Below, piece after piece: positions 24,885 through 37,319 of a DNA stretch of 64,000 bases (position 1 is its first letter; each line of letters begins with the position of its first letter). The notes under the pieces were generated by a model. It was not told where the DNA came from, searched no databases, and saw nothing but the letters and a program-made list of their open reading frames with translations. The stretch is from Nocardioides sp. QY071 (GTDB lineage: Bacteria > Actinomycetota > Actinomycetes > Propionibacteriales > Nocardioidaceae): contig NZ_CP124681.1 in NCBI RefSeq assembly GCF_029961765.1, forward strand, positions 2,418,001-2,482,000. Reading direction: 5' to 3'. The translations under genes were made by a program, and so were the position numbers.

Positions 24885-26054
24885 GTGAGTCACTCGTCGA
24901 CCGATCCCTTGACCGCCCACCTGTCCGACCCGCTCAACGACCCGATCGGTGCACCGGCCGGTGAGCCGGTGACGCCTCCGCCCGCCGACGAGCACACCGC
25001 CATGCGCGGGATGCTGGCACCGCTCGGCCCGCCGCCGGTGGGCCCGCCGCCGATGAGCCCGCCCCCGAGCGTGGCCCTGCCGCCGGCCGCGCCCGCTCCG
25101 GCCGTCGAGCCGCGCCGGTTCATGAGCGCCACCGACTTCCTCGACCGCCGCGACAGCGACTCGACGTCGGGGCCCGCGACGTGGGGCTGGCGCGGTCGGG
25201 TACGCCGCTGGAGCGGTGGGCTGATCAAGCCGTCGATGGGTGCCGCCGAGCGGTCCTACGAGGCCGACCGCGCGGCGATCCAGAAGGACTTCGACGGACC
25301 GCGGACCATCGCGTTCGTCAACCCGAAGGGCGGTGCGGCGAAGACCACCGGCGTGCTGGCCGCGGGCTACACCTTCGGCACCGTCCGCGGTGGCGGCGTG
25401 ATCGCGTGGGACAACAACGAGACACGAGGAACGCTGGGCATCCGCGGCACCCGCAGCGCCCACCGCAACACCACCCGCGAGCTGCTCGAGGACCTCGGCC
25501 GGTTCTCCGACGTCTACCAGTCCCGGATCGGCGACCTCGGCGCCTTCGTCCGCTCCCAGGGCGACGCCCACTTCGACGTGCTCGCCTCCGACGAGCGTCC
25601 CGACGTCACCGGCGTCATCCACGCCGACGACTTCGCTGCCGTCCACGCCCTGCTCGAGCGCTTCTACCGGATCCTCCTCGTCGACACGGGCAACAACCTC
25701 AGAGCCGAGAACTGGCTCGCCGCCGCCGGTGCCGCCGACCTCCTCGTCGTGACCAGCACGGTCCGCGAGGACACCGGCTACAGCGGCCTGTGGATGCTCG
25801 ACGCGCTGCAGGACGCCGGCCACGAGAACCTCAAGTACAAGACGATCACGGTCCTCTCCGACCCCAGCCCCAAGGTCGACGAGGCGCTCGCGCGCGACCT
25901 GGTGCAGGTCTACGAGCAGCGCACCCGCGGCGTCTACCGGGTGCCGTACGACCCGGCGCTGGTCTCCGGCTCGGTCGTCCCCTACGCGCAGCTGTCCGCC
26001 GAGACGCGGCGGTCCTGGCTGCGGGCGTGCGCGGCGATGGCGACAGCACTCTGA
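24885..26054 (+). CDS. ParA/MinD-like ATPase with proline-rich N terminus
   Basis: The product has 389 residues with a GTG start and a strong GGAGGT site. Residues 1-80 are low-complexity and Pro/Ala-rich (GPPPVGPPPMSPPPS). The ATPase domain begins near residue 140 with the deviant Walker A FVNPKGGAAKTTG (145-157) and ILLVDTGNNLRAENW as Walker B. This architecture recalls the EspI-type ATPases of ESX secretion loci and MinD-like partition proteins. No ESX gene is near, so the function stays open. A TAGGTT box at about 24846 may be its promoter. Confidence 0.78.
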   Translation: MSHSSTDPLTAHLSDPLNDPIGAPAGEPVTPPPADEHTAMRGMLAPLGPPPVGPPPMSPPPSVALPPAAPAPAVEPRRFMSATDFLDRRDSDSTSGPATWGWRGRVRRWSGGLIKPSMGAAERSYEADRAAIQKDFDGPRTIAFVNPKGGAAKTTGVLAAGYTFGTVRGGGVIAWDNNETRGTLGIRGTRSAHRNTTRELLEDLGRFSDVYQSRIGDLGAFVRSQGDAHFDVLASDERPDVTGVIHADDFAAVHALLERFYRILLVDTGNNLRAENWLAAAGAADLLVVTSTVREDTGYSGLWMLDALQDAGHENLKYKTITVLSDPSPKVDEALARDLVQVYEQRTRGVYRVPYDPALVSGSVVPYAQLSAETRRSWLRACAAMATAL

Positions 26055-26079
26055 CCCGGATCGACGGCTCGATGCCGGG
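26055..26079 (+). terminator. Weak hairpin after the ParA-like gene
   Basis: CCCGG (26055-26059) pairs with CCGGG (26075-26079), and an inner TCGA/TCGA pair closes a CGGC loop, with a bulge. The hairpin directly follows the stop codon. It is short and imperfect, so termination here is uncertain. Confidence 0.35.
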
Positions 26080-26122
26080 TACCTCCCGCAGGTCAGCAGA
26101 CCGACGACGAGAGGAGCCCTCG

Positions 26123-26293
26123 ATGGGTCTCGACGACAAGCTGAGCAACAAGACCGAGGAGATGTCCGGCAAGGCCAAGGAGGCGGTGGGCAAGGCCACC
26201 GACGACGAGGACCTCGAGAACGAGGGCAAGGTCGACAAGGCCAAGGGCAACCTCAAGCAGGCCGGCGAGAAGGTGAAGGACGCCTTCAAGTAG
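26123..26293 (+). CDS. CsbD-like general-stress protein
   Basis: The product has 56 residues and is highly charged and Lys/Glu-rich: [25 protein letters not shown], then [22 protein letters not shown]. This is the typical CsbD pattern of two amphipathic repeats. The family is stress-induced in many bacteria but has no defined activity. A GAGGAG ribosome site lies upstream of the ATG at 26123, and a strong terminator follows. Confidence 0.85.
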   Translation: MGLDDKLSNKTEEMSGKAKEAVGKATDDEDLENEGKVDKAKGNLKQAGEKVKDAFK

Positions 26294-26311
26294 GGCCCGG
26301 CGAGCGTGTGG

Positions 26312-26341
26312 GGAGGGACCCGGTGTCAGCCGGGTCCCTCC
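26312..26341 (+). terminator. Strong rho-independent-type hairpin after csbD
   Basis: A perfect 12-bp stem is formed by GGAGGGACCCGG (26312-26323) and CCGGGTCCCTCC (26330-26341) around the loop TGTCAG. It separates csbD from the pyr operon. Confidence 0.85.
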
Positions 26342-26364
26342 GTCGCGTCGTGGTCAGACCAGTC

Positions 26365-26427
26365 TTCGATTGGGCACAGACCGCACGTCGCGGCCCCGGA
26401 ATGTTGCGGTTTGGGACCAAACCGCAA
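26365..26427 (+). repeat. 63-bp dispersed element, copy A, with perfect palindrome
   Basis: The element opens with TTCGATTGGGCA (26365-26376) and ends in a perfect palindrome at 26404-26427, with arms TTGCGGTTTGG and CCAAACCGCAA separated by GA. The same blocks with identical spacing recur at 55403-55465. The left block TTGGGCACAGACCGCA is itself a degenerate copy of the right half TTGGGACCAAACCGCA, 41 bases apart. It lies just before the pyrR promoter. It could be a two-site operator or a small repetitive element; I do not recognise it. Confidence 0.75.
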
Positions 26428-26448
26428 TGTCTGCCACGCGGATCCCGG

Positions 26449-26479
26449 TTGGCCGGGAGCGGCTCCCAGCCGGTAGGGT
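26449..26479 (+). promoter_or_regulatory. Predicted pyr operon promoter
   Basis: TTGGCC (26449-26454) and TAGGGT (26474-26479) form -35 and -10 elements with a 19-base spacer. Initiation near 26486 would place the PyrR-binding hairpin at the very 5' end of the mRNA. The palindromic element copy A lies immediately upstream. Confidence 0.5.
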
Positions 26480-26502
26480 GGCCCGCAGTTCGACATCCTT
26501 TA

Positions 26503-26523
26503 ACGAGCCGTCCAGTGAGGCGG
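26503..26523 (+). promoter_or_regulatory. PyrR RNA-binding loop in the pyr leader
   Basis: The leader reads CCG-TCCAGTGAGG-CGG (26508-26523). A CCG/CGG stem encloses a loop with CAGUGA, which fits the CNGNGA hexaloop and the UCCNGNGAGG core of known PyrR-binding loops. The purine-rich ribosome site (GGAGAAGGAGGG, from 26522) begins within its 3' side. PyrR bound to the loop in the presence of UMP could therefore hide the ribosome site. Translational control by PyrR has been described for mycobacteria. Confidence 0.78.
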
Positions 26524-26543
26524 AGAAGGAGGGCCGTTCAGCC

Positions 26544-27110
26544 TTGCCTGCACAGCAGACCCCCGGGGCACCCGATGGCACCGTCAGCGGTCGCGTCGTC
26601 CTCGACGCCGGCGACATCAGCCGGGCGTTGATCCGCATCTCCCACGAGATCCTCGAGCGCAACAAGGGCGCCGAGGATCTTCTTCTTCTCGGGCTCCACA
26701 CCCGCGGCGTGCCGCTGGCCCGGCGCCTGGCCGACAACATCGCCCAGGTCGAGGGTACGACGGTCGCCACCGGCGAGCTCGACGTCACGATGTACCGCGA
26801 CGACCTGCGGTCGAACCCGACCCGCGCGCCGCACCGCACCCAGGTGCCGGCCGGCGGGATCGACGGCAAGACCGTCGTCCTGGTCGACGACGTCCTCTAC
26901 TCCGGGCGCACGATCCGCGCCGCGCTCGACGCGCTCTCGGACCTGGGCCGCCCGGCCGTCGTACGACTGGCGGTGCTGGTCGACCGGGGTCACCGCGAGC
27001 TCCCGATCCGTGCCGACCACGTCGGCAAGAACCTGCCGACCGCCCGCAGCGAGCGCGTCAGCCTGCGGCTGGTCGAGACCGACGGCGAGGACGAGGTGCG
27101 CATCTCGTGA
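26544..27110 (+). CDS. pyrR: PyrR regulator / uracil phosphoribosyltransferase
   Basis: The product has 188 residues from a TTG start at 26544. The PRPP-binding motif is [21 protein letters not shown]. The N-terminal [17 protein letters not shown] and [14 protein letters not shown] blocks are typical. PyrR binds pyr mRNA with UMP and represses the operon. I chose TTG because the longer frame runs through the promoter, the PyrR loop and the palindrome, and because 188 residues is the normal family size. A GGAGGG-like site lies about 11 bases upstream. Its GTGA overlap couples it to pyrB. Confidence 0.93.
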   Translation: MPAQQTPGAPDGTVSGRVVLDAGDISRALIRISHEILERNKGAEDLLLLGLHTRGVPLARRLADNIAQVEGTTVATGELDVTMYRDDLRSNPTRAPHRTQVPAGGIDGKTVVLVDDVLYSGRTIRAALDALSDLGRPAVVRLAVLVDRGHRELPIRADHVGKNLPTARSERVSLRLVETDGEDEVRIS

Positions 27111-28042
27111 ACAAGCATCTGCTGAGCATCGACGACGTGAGCGCCGACGACATCCGGGAGATCTTCACGACCGCCGCGGAGATGCACGACGTGCAGCGCC
27201 GCCAGGTCAAGAAGCTCCCGGCGCTGCGCGGGCGCACCGTCATCAACCTGTTCTTCGAGGACTCCACCCGGACCCGGTCGAGCTTCGAGATCGCCGGCAA
27301 GTGGCTCTCCGCCGACGTGATCAACCTGTCCGCGAAGGGCAGCAGCGCGAGCAAGGGCGAGTCGCTGCGCGACACCGTGCTCACGGTCACCGCGATGGGC
27401 ATCGACGGGCTGGTGGTCCGCCACGGCGCCAGCGGCGCGGCCGAGCAGATCAGCCGCTGGATCGACGTACCGGTCATCAACGCCGGCGACGGCACCCACG
27501 AGCACCCCACCCAGGCCCTGCTCGACGGCTACACGCTGACCCGCAAGCTCGGCACGCTGGAGGGCAAGCACGTCGCGATCGTCGGTGACCTGACCCACAG
27601 CCGGGTGTTCCGCAGCAACGTCAAGAGCCTCACCAAGCTCGGCGCCACCGTCACGGCCGTCGCGCCGCCGACGCTGATGCCCGCCGGTGTGGGGGACTGG
27701 TCCAAGGCGGCGGGCTTCGCGACGGCGTACGACCTCGACGAGGTGCTACCCCAACCCGACGCCGTGATGATGCTGCGCGTCCAGCGCGAGCGGATGAGCG
27801 GTGGCTTCTTCCCGACCGCACGCGAGTACACCGTCGGCTACGGCCTGACCCGTGACCGGCTGGCCGTGCTGAAGCCCGGGACGCCGATCCTGCACCCGGG
27901 CCCGATGAACCGCGGCTTGGAGATCTCCGCGGACGCCGCCGACGCCCTCGACTCGGTCGTCCTCGACCAGGTGTCCGCGGGTGTCGCGGTCCGCATGTCC
28001 GTGCTCTACCACCTGCTCGCCGGTGAGGAGACCAGCGCATGA
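27107..28042 (+). CDS. pyrB: Aspartate carbamoyltransferase catalytic chain
   Basis: The product has 311 residues. The carbamoyl-phosphate loop [13 protein letters not shown] (STRTR at 53-57) and [11 protein letters not shown] are intact. It makes carbamoyl-aspartate in the second step of UMP synthesis. No pyrI regulatory chain is present. The start is GTG, overlapping pyrR by 4 bases, and the stop overlaps the pyrC ATG. Confidence 0.98.
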   Translation: MNKHLLSIDDVSADDIREIFTTAAEMHDVQRRQVKKLPALRGRTVINLFFEDSTRTRSSFEIAGKWLSADVINLSAKGSSASKGESLRDTVLTVTAMGIDGLVVRHGASGAAEQISRWIDVPVINAGDGTHEHPTQALLDGYTLTRKLGTLEGKHVAIVGDLTHSRVFRSNVKSLTKLGATVTAVAPPTLMPAGVGDWSKAAGFATAYDLDEVLPQPDAVMMLRVQRERMSGGFFPTAREYTVGYGLTRDRLAVLKPGTPILHPGPMNRGLEISADAADALDSVVLDQVSAGVAVRMSVLYHLLAGEETSA

Positions 28043-29325
28043 GCATCCTGATCAAGGGCGCCACCCTGCCCGACGGTACGACGACCGACGTCCTCGTCGA
28101 GGACGGCACCGTCGCCGAGCTCGGCTCGGTGAAGACCAAGGCGGACCGGACGACCGACGCCGACGGCCTGCGGCTGCTGCCCGGCCTGGTCGACCTGCAC
28201 ACCCACCTGCGCGAGCCCGGCCGCGAGGACGCCGAGACGGTGCTCACCGGCTCGCGCGCCGCCGCTGTCGGCGGCTACACCGCGGTCCTGGCGATGGCCA
28301 ACACCAACCCCGTCACCGACACCGCCGAGGCGGCCGAGCGCGTCTACGACCTCGGCCGGCAGGCCGGGCTGGTCGACGTCCAGCCGGTCGGCGCGGTCAC
28401 CAAGGCCCTGGCGGGCGAGGAGCTCGCCGAGCTCGGCCTGATGGCCCGCAGCCGCGCCAAGGTGCGGGTCTTCTCCGACGACGGCAGGTGCGTCCACGAC
28501 CCGCGTGTTATGCGCCGGGCGCTGGAGTACGTCAAGGCGTTCGGCGGCGTGGTCAGCCAGCACAGCCAGGACCCGAGCCTCGCCGGGCCGACCGCCTGCT
28601 GCCACGAGGGCGAGCTCTCCGGCCGCCTCGGCCTGCCGGGCTGGCCTGGCGTCGCCGAGGAGGTCATCGTCGCGCGCGACGTGATGCTGGCCCGCCACAC
28701 CGGCAGCCGGGTCCACGTCGCGCACGTCTCGACCGCCGGCAGCGTCGAGGTCATCCGCTGGGCCAAGGCGCAGGGGATCGACGTGACCGCCGAGGTCACG
28801 CCCCACCACCTGCTGCTCACCACCGACCTGCTCACCGGCTACGACCCGACGTTCAAGGTCAACCCGCCGCTGCGTCCCGACGAGGACGTGCAGGCGCTGC
28901 GCGAGGCCCTGGCCGACGGCACCATCGACGCCGTCGCGACCGACCACGCGCCGCACGCGCGCCACGACAAGGAGCACGCCTTCGTCGACGCGGCGTTCGG
29001 CATGCTCGGCCTCGAGACCGCGCTGCCGGTGATCACCACGGTGATGGTCGAGTCCGGCCTGCTCGACTGGGCCGGTGTGGCCCGGGTGATGAGCGCCAAC
29101 CCGGCCCGGATCGCCGGCCTGGACGACGCCCACGGCCGCCCGATCGCCGTCGGCGAGCCCGCCAACCTCACCCTGGTCGACCCGGCCGCGAAGGTGGTCG
29201 TCGACCGAGCCGCCAGCGTCTCGCTGAGCCGCAACAACCCCTGGCACGACCGCAAGCTGACCGGCCGCGTCCTCGCGACGCTGCTGCGCGGCACCCCCAC
29301 CGTCCTGGAAGGAGCGCTCGCATGA
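28039..29325 (+). CDS. pyrC: Dihydroorotase
   Basis: The product has 428 residues, a class I zinc amidohydrolase. The metal motif is [10 protein letters not shown] (H54, H56), and later ligands lie in the SQHSQD, HVAHVST and TDHAPHA segments. It cyclises carbamoyl-aspartate to dihydroorotate. It overlaps pyrB and carA by 4 bases each. The small membrane-protein gene that often lies between pyrC and carA in other actinobacteria is absent. Confidence 0.97.
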   Translation: MSILIKGATLPDGTTTDVLVEDGTVAELGSVKTKADRTTDADGLRLLPGLVDLHTHLREPGREDAETVLTGSRAAAVGGYTAVLAMANTNPVTDTAEAAERVYDLGRQAGLVDVQPVGAVTKALAGEELAELGLMARSRAKVRVFSDDGRCVHDPRVMRRALEYVKAFGGVVSQHSQDPSLAGPTACCHEGELSGRLGLPGWPGVAEEVIVARDVMLARHTGSRVHVAHVSTAGSVEVIRWAKAQGIDVTAEVTPHHLLLTTDLLTGYDPTFKVNPPLRPDEDVQALREALADGTIDAVATDHAPHARHDKEHAFVDAAFGMLGLETALPVITTVMVESGLLDWAGVARVMSANPARIAGLDDAHGRPIAVGEPANLTLVDPAAKVVVDRAASVSLSRNNPWHDRKLTGRVLATLLRGTPTVLEGALA

Positions 29326-30442
29326 GCACCCCCGCACTGCTCGTCCTCGAGGACGGCCGCACGTTCCACGGCGAGGCCTACGGCGCCGAGGGCGAGACCT
29401 TCGGCGAGGCCGTCTTCAACACCGGCATGACCGGCTACCAGGAGACGCTGACCGACCCGTCGTACCACCGTCAGGTCGTCGTGATGACGGCTCCCCACAT
29501 CGGCAACACCGGCGTCAACGACGAGGACCCGGAGTCGAAGCGGATCTGGGTCGCCGGGTACGTCGTCCGCGAGCCCGCGCGCATCCCCAGCAACTGGCGC
29601 TCGCGCCGCAGCCTCGACGACGAGCTCAGGGAGCAGGGCGTCGTCGGCATCTCCGGCATCGACACCCGCGCGCTCACCCGCCACCTGCGCGAGCGCGGCG
29701 CGATGCGGGTCGGCATCTCCACCGTCGAGACCGACCCCGAGAAGCTGCTCGCCAAGGTCAAGGACGCCGCCGAGATGTCGGGCGCCAACCTGTCCGAGGC
29801 GGTCTCCACCGGCGAGGCGTACGTCGTGCCCGCGCAGGGGGAGAGGCGGTTCACCGTGGCCGCCCTCGACCTCGGCATCAAGGACATGACGCCGCAGCGG
29901 ATGAGCGAGCGCGGCATCGAGGTCCACGTCCTGCCCGCCACCGCGACGATCGACGACGTCCTGGCCGTGAAGCCCGACGGACTCTTCTTCTCCAACGGCC
30001 CCGGCGACCCGGCAGCCACGACCGGCCAGGTCGAGCTGCTCCAGCAGTCGCTGGAGCGCGGCCTGCCGTACTTCGGCATCTGCTTCGGCAACCAGCTCTT
30101 CGGCCGCGCGCTCGGCTTCGGCACCTACAAGCTGAAGTACGGCCACCGCGGCATCAACCAGCCGGTGATGGACCTGACCACCCGCAAGGTCGAGGTCACC
30201 GCCCACAACCACGGGTTCGCGGTCGACGCCCCGGTCGGCGAGCCCACCGAGACGCCGTACGGCACCGCCACGGTCAGCCACGTGTGCCTCAACGACGACG
30301 TCGTGGAGGGACTCGAGCTCCGCGACGGTGGCGGCAGGCTCAAGGCGTTCTCCGTCCAGTACCACCCCGAGGCCGCCGCCGGCCCGCACGACGCGGCGTA
30401 CCTCTTCGACCGCTTCACCACGCTCCTGGAGGAGAACGCCTG

Positions 30443-30443
<1 letters not shown>
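29322..30443 (+). CDS. carA: Carbamoyl-phosphate synthase small (glutaminase) subunit
   Basis: The product has 373 residues. The class I glutamine amidotransferase nucleophile is C254 in FGICFGNQ, with H348 and E350 in QYHPEA. The H-to-N change in the GICxGHQ motif is, as far as I recall, normal for actinobacterial CarA. It supplies ammonia to CarB. The start is ATG at 29322, overlapping pyrC; the longer open frame upstream is a shadow in pyrC. Confidence 0.97.
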
Positions 30444-33738
<3,295 letters not shown>

Positions 33739-33742
<4 letters not shown>

Positions 33743-34764
33743 GTCTCTACGACAGGCTGTTCGAGCACGTCCTGGTCAGGATGGACGCCGAGAAGGCGCA
33801 CCACCTGACCTACGACGCCCTGCGGGCCGGCGGACCGGTGCTCACCCGGGCGCCGATCCCCGGCGTCGCGCCGGTGCGCGCGATGGGCTTGACCTTCCCC
33901 AACCGGCTCGGCCTCGCGCCCGGCTTCGACAAGAACGCCCAGGTCTACGACCGGATGGGAGCCTTCGGGTTCGGGCACGTCGAGATCGGCACGGTCACCG
34001 CGCTGGCACAGCCGGGCAACCCGAAGCCGCGGCTGTTCCGGCTGCCCGAGGACCGGGCGATCGTCAACCGGATGGGCTTCAACAACGACGGCGCCACCGC
34101 CGTGGCGGCCCGGCTGGCGAAGCGGCGGCGCAAGCCCGGCGGCCTCGTGCTCGGCGTCAACATCGGCAAGTCCAAGGTCGTCCCCGACGACGACCAGGCC
34201 GCCGTCGAGGCCGACTACGAGACCTCGACCCGGCTGCTCGCGCCGCACGCCGACTACCTCGTGGTCAACGTGAGCTCGCCCAACACGCCGGGCCTGCGCA
34301 ACCTGCAGGCGGTCGAGAAGCTCGCGCCGCTGTTGGCCCACGTACGCCGTACCGCCGACGAGGTGACGTCCGCGCCACTGCCGCTGCTGGTCAAGATCGC
34401 GCCGGACCTGTCCGACGAGGACGTGCTCGCCGTCGCCGACATGGCGCTCGACCTCGGCCTCGCCGGGATCATCGCGACCAACACGACGATCTCCCGCGAG
34501 GGCCTGCGCACGCCGTCGGCCAAGGTCGCCGAGATCGGTGCGGGTGGCCTCTCCGGTGCGCCGCTCACCGAACGATCGACCGAGGTGCTGCGGCTGCTGC
34601 GTGGCCGGGTCGGGCCCGACCTGACCCTGATCGGCGTCGGCGGGATCAGCACCCCGGAGCAGGCCCGGGAACGGGTGGCTGCGGGGGCGGACCTCGTGCA
34701 GGCCTACAGCGCCCTCATCTACGGTGGCCCGAGCTGGCCCCGCAGGATCCTCGAGGGCCTGTGA
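33739..34764 (+). CDS. pyrD: Dihydroorotate dehydrogenase, class 2 (quinone-linked)
   Basis: The product has 341 residues. The N-terminal [26 protein letters not shown] helix is the quinone/membrane-associating region of class 2 enzymes. The catalytic Ser lies in [11 protein letters not shown] (residues 177-187). FMN contacts include APGFDKN and GVGGIST. It oxidises dihydroorotate with FMN and passes electrons to the respiratory quinone. The start is GTG, coupled to carB. Confidence 0.96.
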
Positions 34765-34777
34765 GAGAGGACGTGCG

Positions 34778-35935
34778 ATGAGCTTCGGGGACTACCAGAT
34801 CGAGTTGTACCTCGGTGCTCTCGGCGGGGTGCTCCCCGCGCACCCGTTCGACTACGCCGAGCTCGAGCGCGACGCCCTCGCCGCGCTGCCGCCCGAGCTG
34901 CGCACCTACGTCGCCGGCGGAGCCGGCGACGAGACGACCCAGCGTGCCAACGTGGCGGCCTTCGAGCGGTACGCCGTGGTGCCGCGGATGCTGCGGGCGC
35001 CGGCCGAGCGGGACCTGTCGGTCGAGCTGTTCGGCCGCACGCTCGCGAGCCCGCTGCTGCTCGCGCCCGTCGGCGTCGTCGGGATCTGCACGCCCGACCA
35101 GCACGGTGACGTGCACGCCGCCGAGGTGGCGGCGGCGACCGGCGTACCCCTCATCGGCTCCACACTGATGAGCGACCCGCTCGAGGACGTCGCGGCCGCG
35201 GCGGGCGAGGCCGGCAAGTGGTTCCAGCTCTACACGCCCAAGAACCGCGAGCTCGCGGCCAGCCTGGTGCAGCGCGCCGAGAAGGCCGGCTACGAGGCGA
35301 TCGTGATCACCCTCGACACGTGGGTGCCCGGGTGGCGGCCGCGTGACCTCGCCAGCGGCAACTTCCCGCAGCTGCGGGGCAAGGCGCTGGCCAACTACAC
35401 CTCCGACCCGGTCTTCTGCGAGATGACCGGCCCGGACCCCGACCCCGGCACGGTCGTGATGACCTGGGTCGGCACCTTCGGGCACCCGGTCACCTGGGAG
35501 GACCTGCCCTGGCTGCGGTCGCTGACCGACCTGCCGATCGTGCTCAAGGGCATCTGCCACCCCGACGACGCCCGGCGTGCGCTCGACGAGGGCGCCGACG
35601 GGATCTACTGCTCCAACCACGGCGGCCGGCAGGCCAACGGCGGGGGAGCGGCGCTCGACTGGCTGCCCGACGTCGTCACCGCCGTCGACGGCCGCGCGCC
35701 GGTCGTCTTCGACTCCGGGATCCGCACCGGCGCCGACGTGGTCAAGGCGCTCGCTCTCGGCGCCGACGCGGTCGCGATCGGCCGGCCCTACGTCTACGGC
35801 CTCGCGCTGGGCGGCGTACCCGGTGCCGTCCACCAGGTCCGGGCCCTGCAGGCCGAGGCCGACCTGATTATGGCCGTCGACGGCTATCCGTCGCTGGCCG
35901 ACCTGACCCCTGATGCCCTGAGGAGGCTCTCGTGA
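34778..35935 (+). CDS. FMN-dependent alpha-hydroxy-acid oxidase (lactate 2-monooxygenase-like)
   Basis: The product has 385 residues of the LldD/lactate-oxidase family. The catalytic His is in YCSNHGGRQANGG (H281), and the FMN phosphate site is VFDSGIRTGADVVKALALGADAVAIGRPYVYG. The extra VMTWVGTFGHPVTWEDLPWLRSLTDLP segment resembles lactate 2-monooxygenase. I chose the ATG at 34778 for its GAGAGAGGACG ribosome site. It sits between pyrD and pyrF and overlaps pyrF by 4 bases, so it is transcribed with the pyrimidine genes although no pyrimidine role is known. It may simply be a passenger oxidase. Confidence 0.87.
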   Translation: MSFGDYQIELYLGALGGVLPAHPFDYAELERDALAALPPELRTYVAGGAGDETTQRANVAAFERYAVVPRMLRAPAERDLSVELFGRTLASPLLLAPVGVVGICTPDQHGDVHAAEVAAATGVPLIGSTLMSDPLEDVAAAAGEAGKWFQLYTPKNRELAASLVQRAEKAGYEAIVITLDTWVPGWRPRDLASGNFPQLRGKALANYTSDPVFCEMTGPDPDPGTVVMTWVGTFGHPVTWEDLPWLRSLTDLPIVLKGICHPDDARRALDEGADGIYCSNHGGRQANGGGAALDWLPDVVTAVDGRAPVVFDSGIRTGADVVKALALGADAVAIGRPYVYGLALGGVPGAVHQVRALQAEADLIMAVDGYPSLADLTPDALRRLS

Positions 35936-36753
35936 CGTTCGGTGCCCGCCTGCACGCCGCGGTCGCGGACCGCGGTCCGTTCTGCGTCGGGATCGACCCG
36001 CACGCCGCGCTCCTGCACGCCTGGGGGTACGACGACGTCGCCGGGCTCGAGCGGTTCGCGCTCGGCGCGGTCGAGGCGGTCGCGCCCCACTGCAGCATCG
36101 TCAAGCCACAGTCGGCGTTCTACGAGCGCTTCGGCAGCCGCGGCGTCGCCGTCCTGGAGCGCGTCATCGCCGACTCGCGGGCCGCCGGGGCGCTGGTGCT
36201 CCTCGACATCAAGCGCGGCGACATCGGCTCCACGTCGCAGGCCTACGCCGACGCGTACCTCGACCCCGCCTCCCCGCTGGCCTCCGACGCGGTCACCGTG
36301 AGCCCGTTCCTCGGCTTCGGCTCGCTGCAGCCGTTCGTCGACACCGCGGTCAAGCACGACGCCGGCCTGTTCGTGCTCGCCGCGACCTCCAACAAGGAGG
36401 GCCCCGAAGTGCAGGAGGCCGTCACCGACGGCCGCAGCGTCTCCGGCACGATGCTCGACCACCTGCGCCGGCTCAACGCCGGCGCGACCCCGCTCGGCTC
36501 CTTCGGTGCCGTCGTCGGCGCCACCCTCGAGGACGACCGCGGCCTGGACCTGGCCTTCAACGGCCCGATCCTCGCCCCCGGGTACGGCGAGCAGGGCGGC
36601 ACCACCGCCGACCTGCGCCGGATCTTCGGGGCGAGCGCGGGCCACGTGCTCGCGAGCTCCTCGCGCGGTGTGCTGCGGCTCGGTCCGGACGCGGCGGCCA
36701 TGCGCGAGGCCGTGCTGCGCACCAACGACGAGCTGCGCGCCCTTCAGGCCTGA
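35932..36753 (+). CDS. pyrF: Orotidine-5'-phosphate decarboxylase, type 2
   Basis: The product has 273 residues, the longer actinobacterial/type 2 form. The catalytic Lys is in LLDIKRGDIGSTSQAYADAYL (K94). It decarboxylates OMP to UMP, the last step of the pathway. The start is GTG, overlapping the preceding oxidase gene. pyrE is not in the window. Confidence 0.96.
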   Translation: MTFGARLHAAVADRGPFCVGIDPHAALLHAWGYDDVAGLERFALGAVEAVAPHCSIVKPQSAFYERFGSRGVAVLERVIADSRAAGALVLLDIKRGDIGSTSQAYADAYLDPASPLASDAVTVSPFLGFGSLQPFVDTAVKHDAGLFVLAATSNKEGPEVQEAVTDGRSVSGTMLDHLRRLNAGATPLGSFGAVVGATLEDDRGLDLAFNGPILAPGYGEQGGTTADLRRIFGASAGHVLASSSRGVLRLGPDAAAMREAVLRTNDELRALQA

Positions 36754-36755
36754 GC

Positions 36756-37217
36756 GTGCGCCGCAACCTGGTGTTCGCGGTCGCCCTGGCCGCCGTGCTC
36801 GTCGTGGGCTTCCTGTTGCTGCGCGGCGGCGGCGAGGACGACCCGTTCGCGTCATACTGCGACGCGGTCACCGACCACCGCGAGGACGTCGGCGCCGCGC
36901 TCGGCGCCGGTCCGACCACCGGACTGCTGCGTGCGCTGCCCAGCTTCGAGGACCTCGCGGACAAGTCGCCGGAGGACATCCGGGCCGACTGGACGCTCGT
37001 CGTCGAGCGGATCACCGCGCTGAAGGACGCGCTCGACGCTGCCGGGGTCGACGCGGCGACGTACAGCTTCGACCAGCCGCCCGCCGACCTCCCGCCGGGC
37101 GACAAGAGGGCGATCGACGCGGCCGCGGCGCGTCTCGGTGCGCCCGAGACCGCCACCGCGCTGGCGCACGTCGAGCAGCAGGCACGCGACGTGTGCAAGA
37201 CGCCGCTGAGCATGTAG
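36756..37217 (+). CDS. Small membrane-anchored protein of unknown function
   Basis: The product has 153 residues with a GTG start two bases after the pyrF stop. Arg-Arg precedes one N-terminal helix (VFAVALAAVLVVGFLLL, about residues 5-21), after which the chain is mostly helical and acidic and contains two Cys (ASYCDAV and ARDVCKT). The helix may be an anchor or an uncleaved signal. There is no lipobox. I do not recognise the family. Its position ties it to the pyr operon or to the cell-cycle genes downstream. Confidence 0.65.
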   Translation: MRRNLVFAVALAAVLVVGFLLLRGGGEDDPFASYCDAVTDHREDVGAALGAGPTTGLLRALPSFEDLADKSPEDIRADWTLVVERITALKDALDAAGVDAATYSFDQPPADLPPGDKRAIDAAAARLGAPETATALAHVEQQARDVCKTPLSM

Positions 37218-37232
37218 GGGTGGCTGACCCCG

Positions 37233-37264
37233 CATTGCCCGCTGCGTCGGGCAATGGCTAGATT
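37233..37264 (+). promoter_or_regulatory. Inverted repeat overlapping the predicted mihF promoter
   Basis: CATTGCCCG (37233-37241) and CGGGCAATG (37248-37256) form a perfect 9-bp inverted repeat with a 6-base spacer. A -35 TTGCCC (37235-37240) and a -10 TAGATT (37259-37264) with an 18-base spacer overlap it. The repeat could be an operator for mihF or the terminator hairpin of the preceding gene. Confidence 0.55.
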
Positions 37265-37319
37265 GACCAACGGCGGCTCCGCCCGCTTGCTGCCCCGTTG
37301 ACCGAAGGACATCTCACCC

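Noticed and set aside
26370..26543. Longer pyrR product starting at 26370
   Set aside because: It would translate through the palindromic element, the promoter and the PyrR-binding loop, and would exceed the family length.
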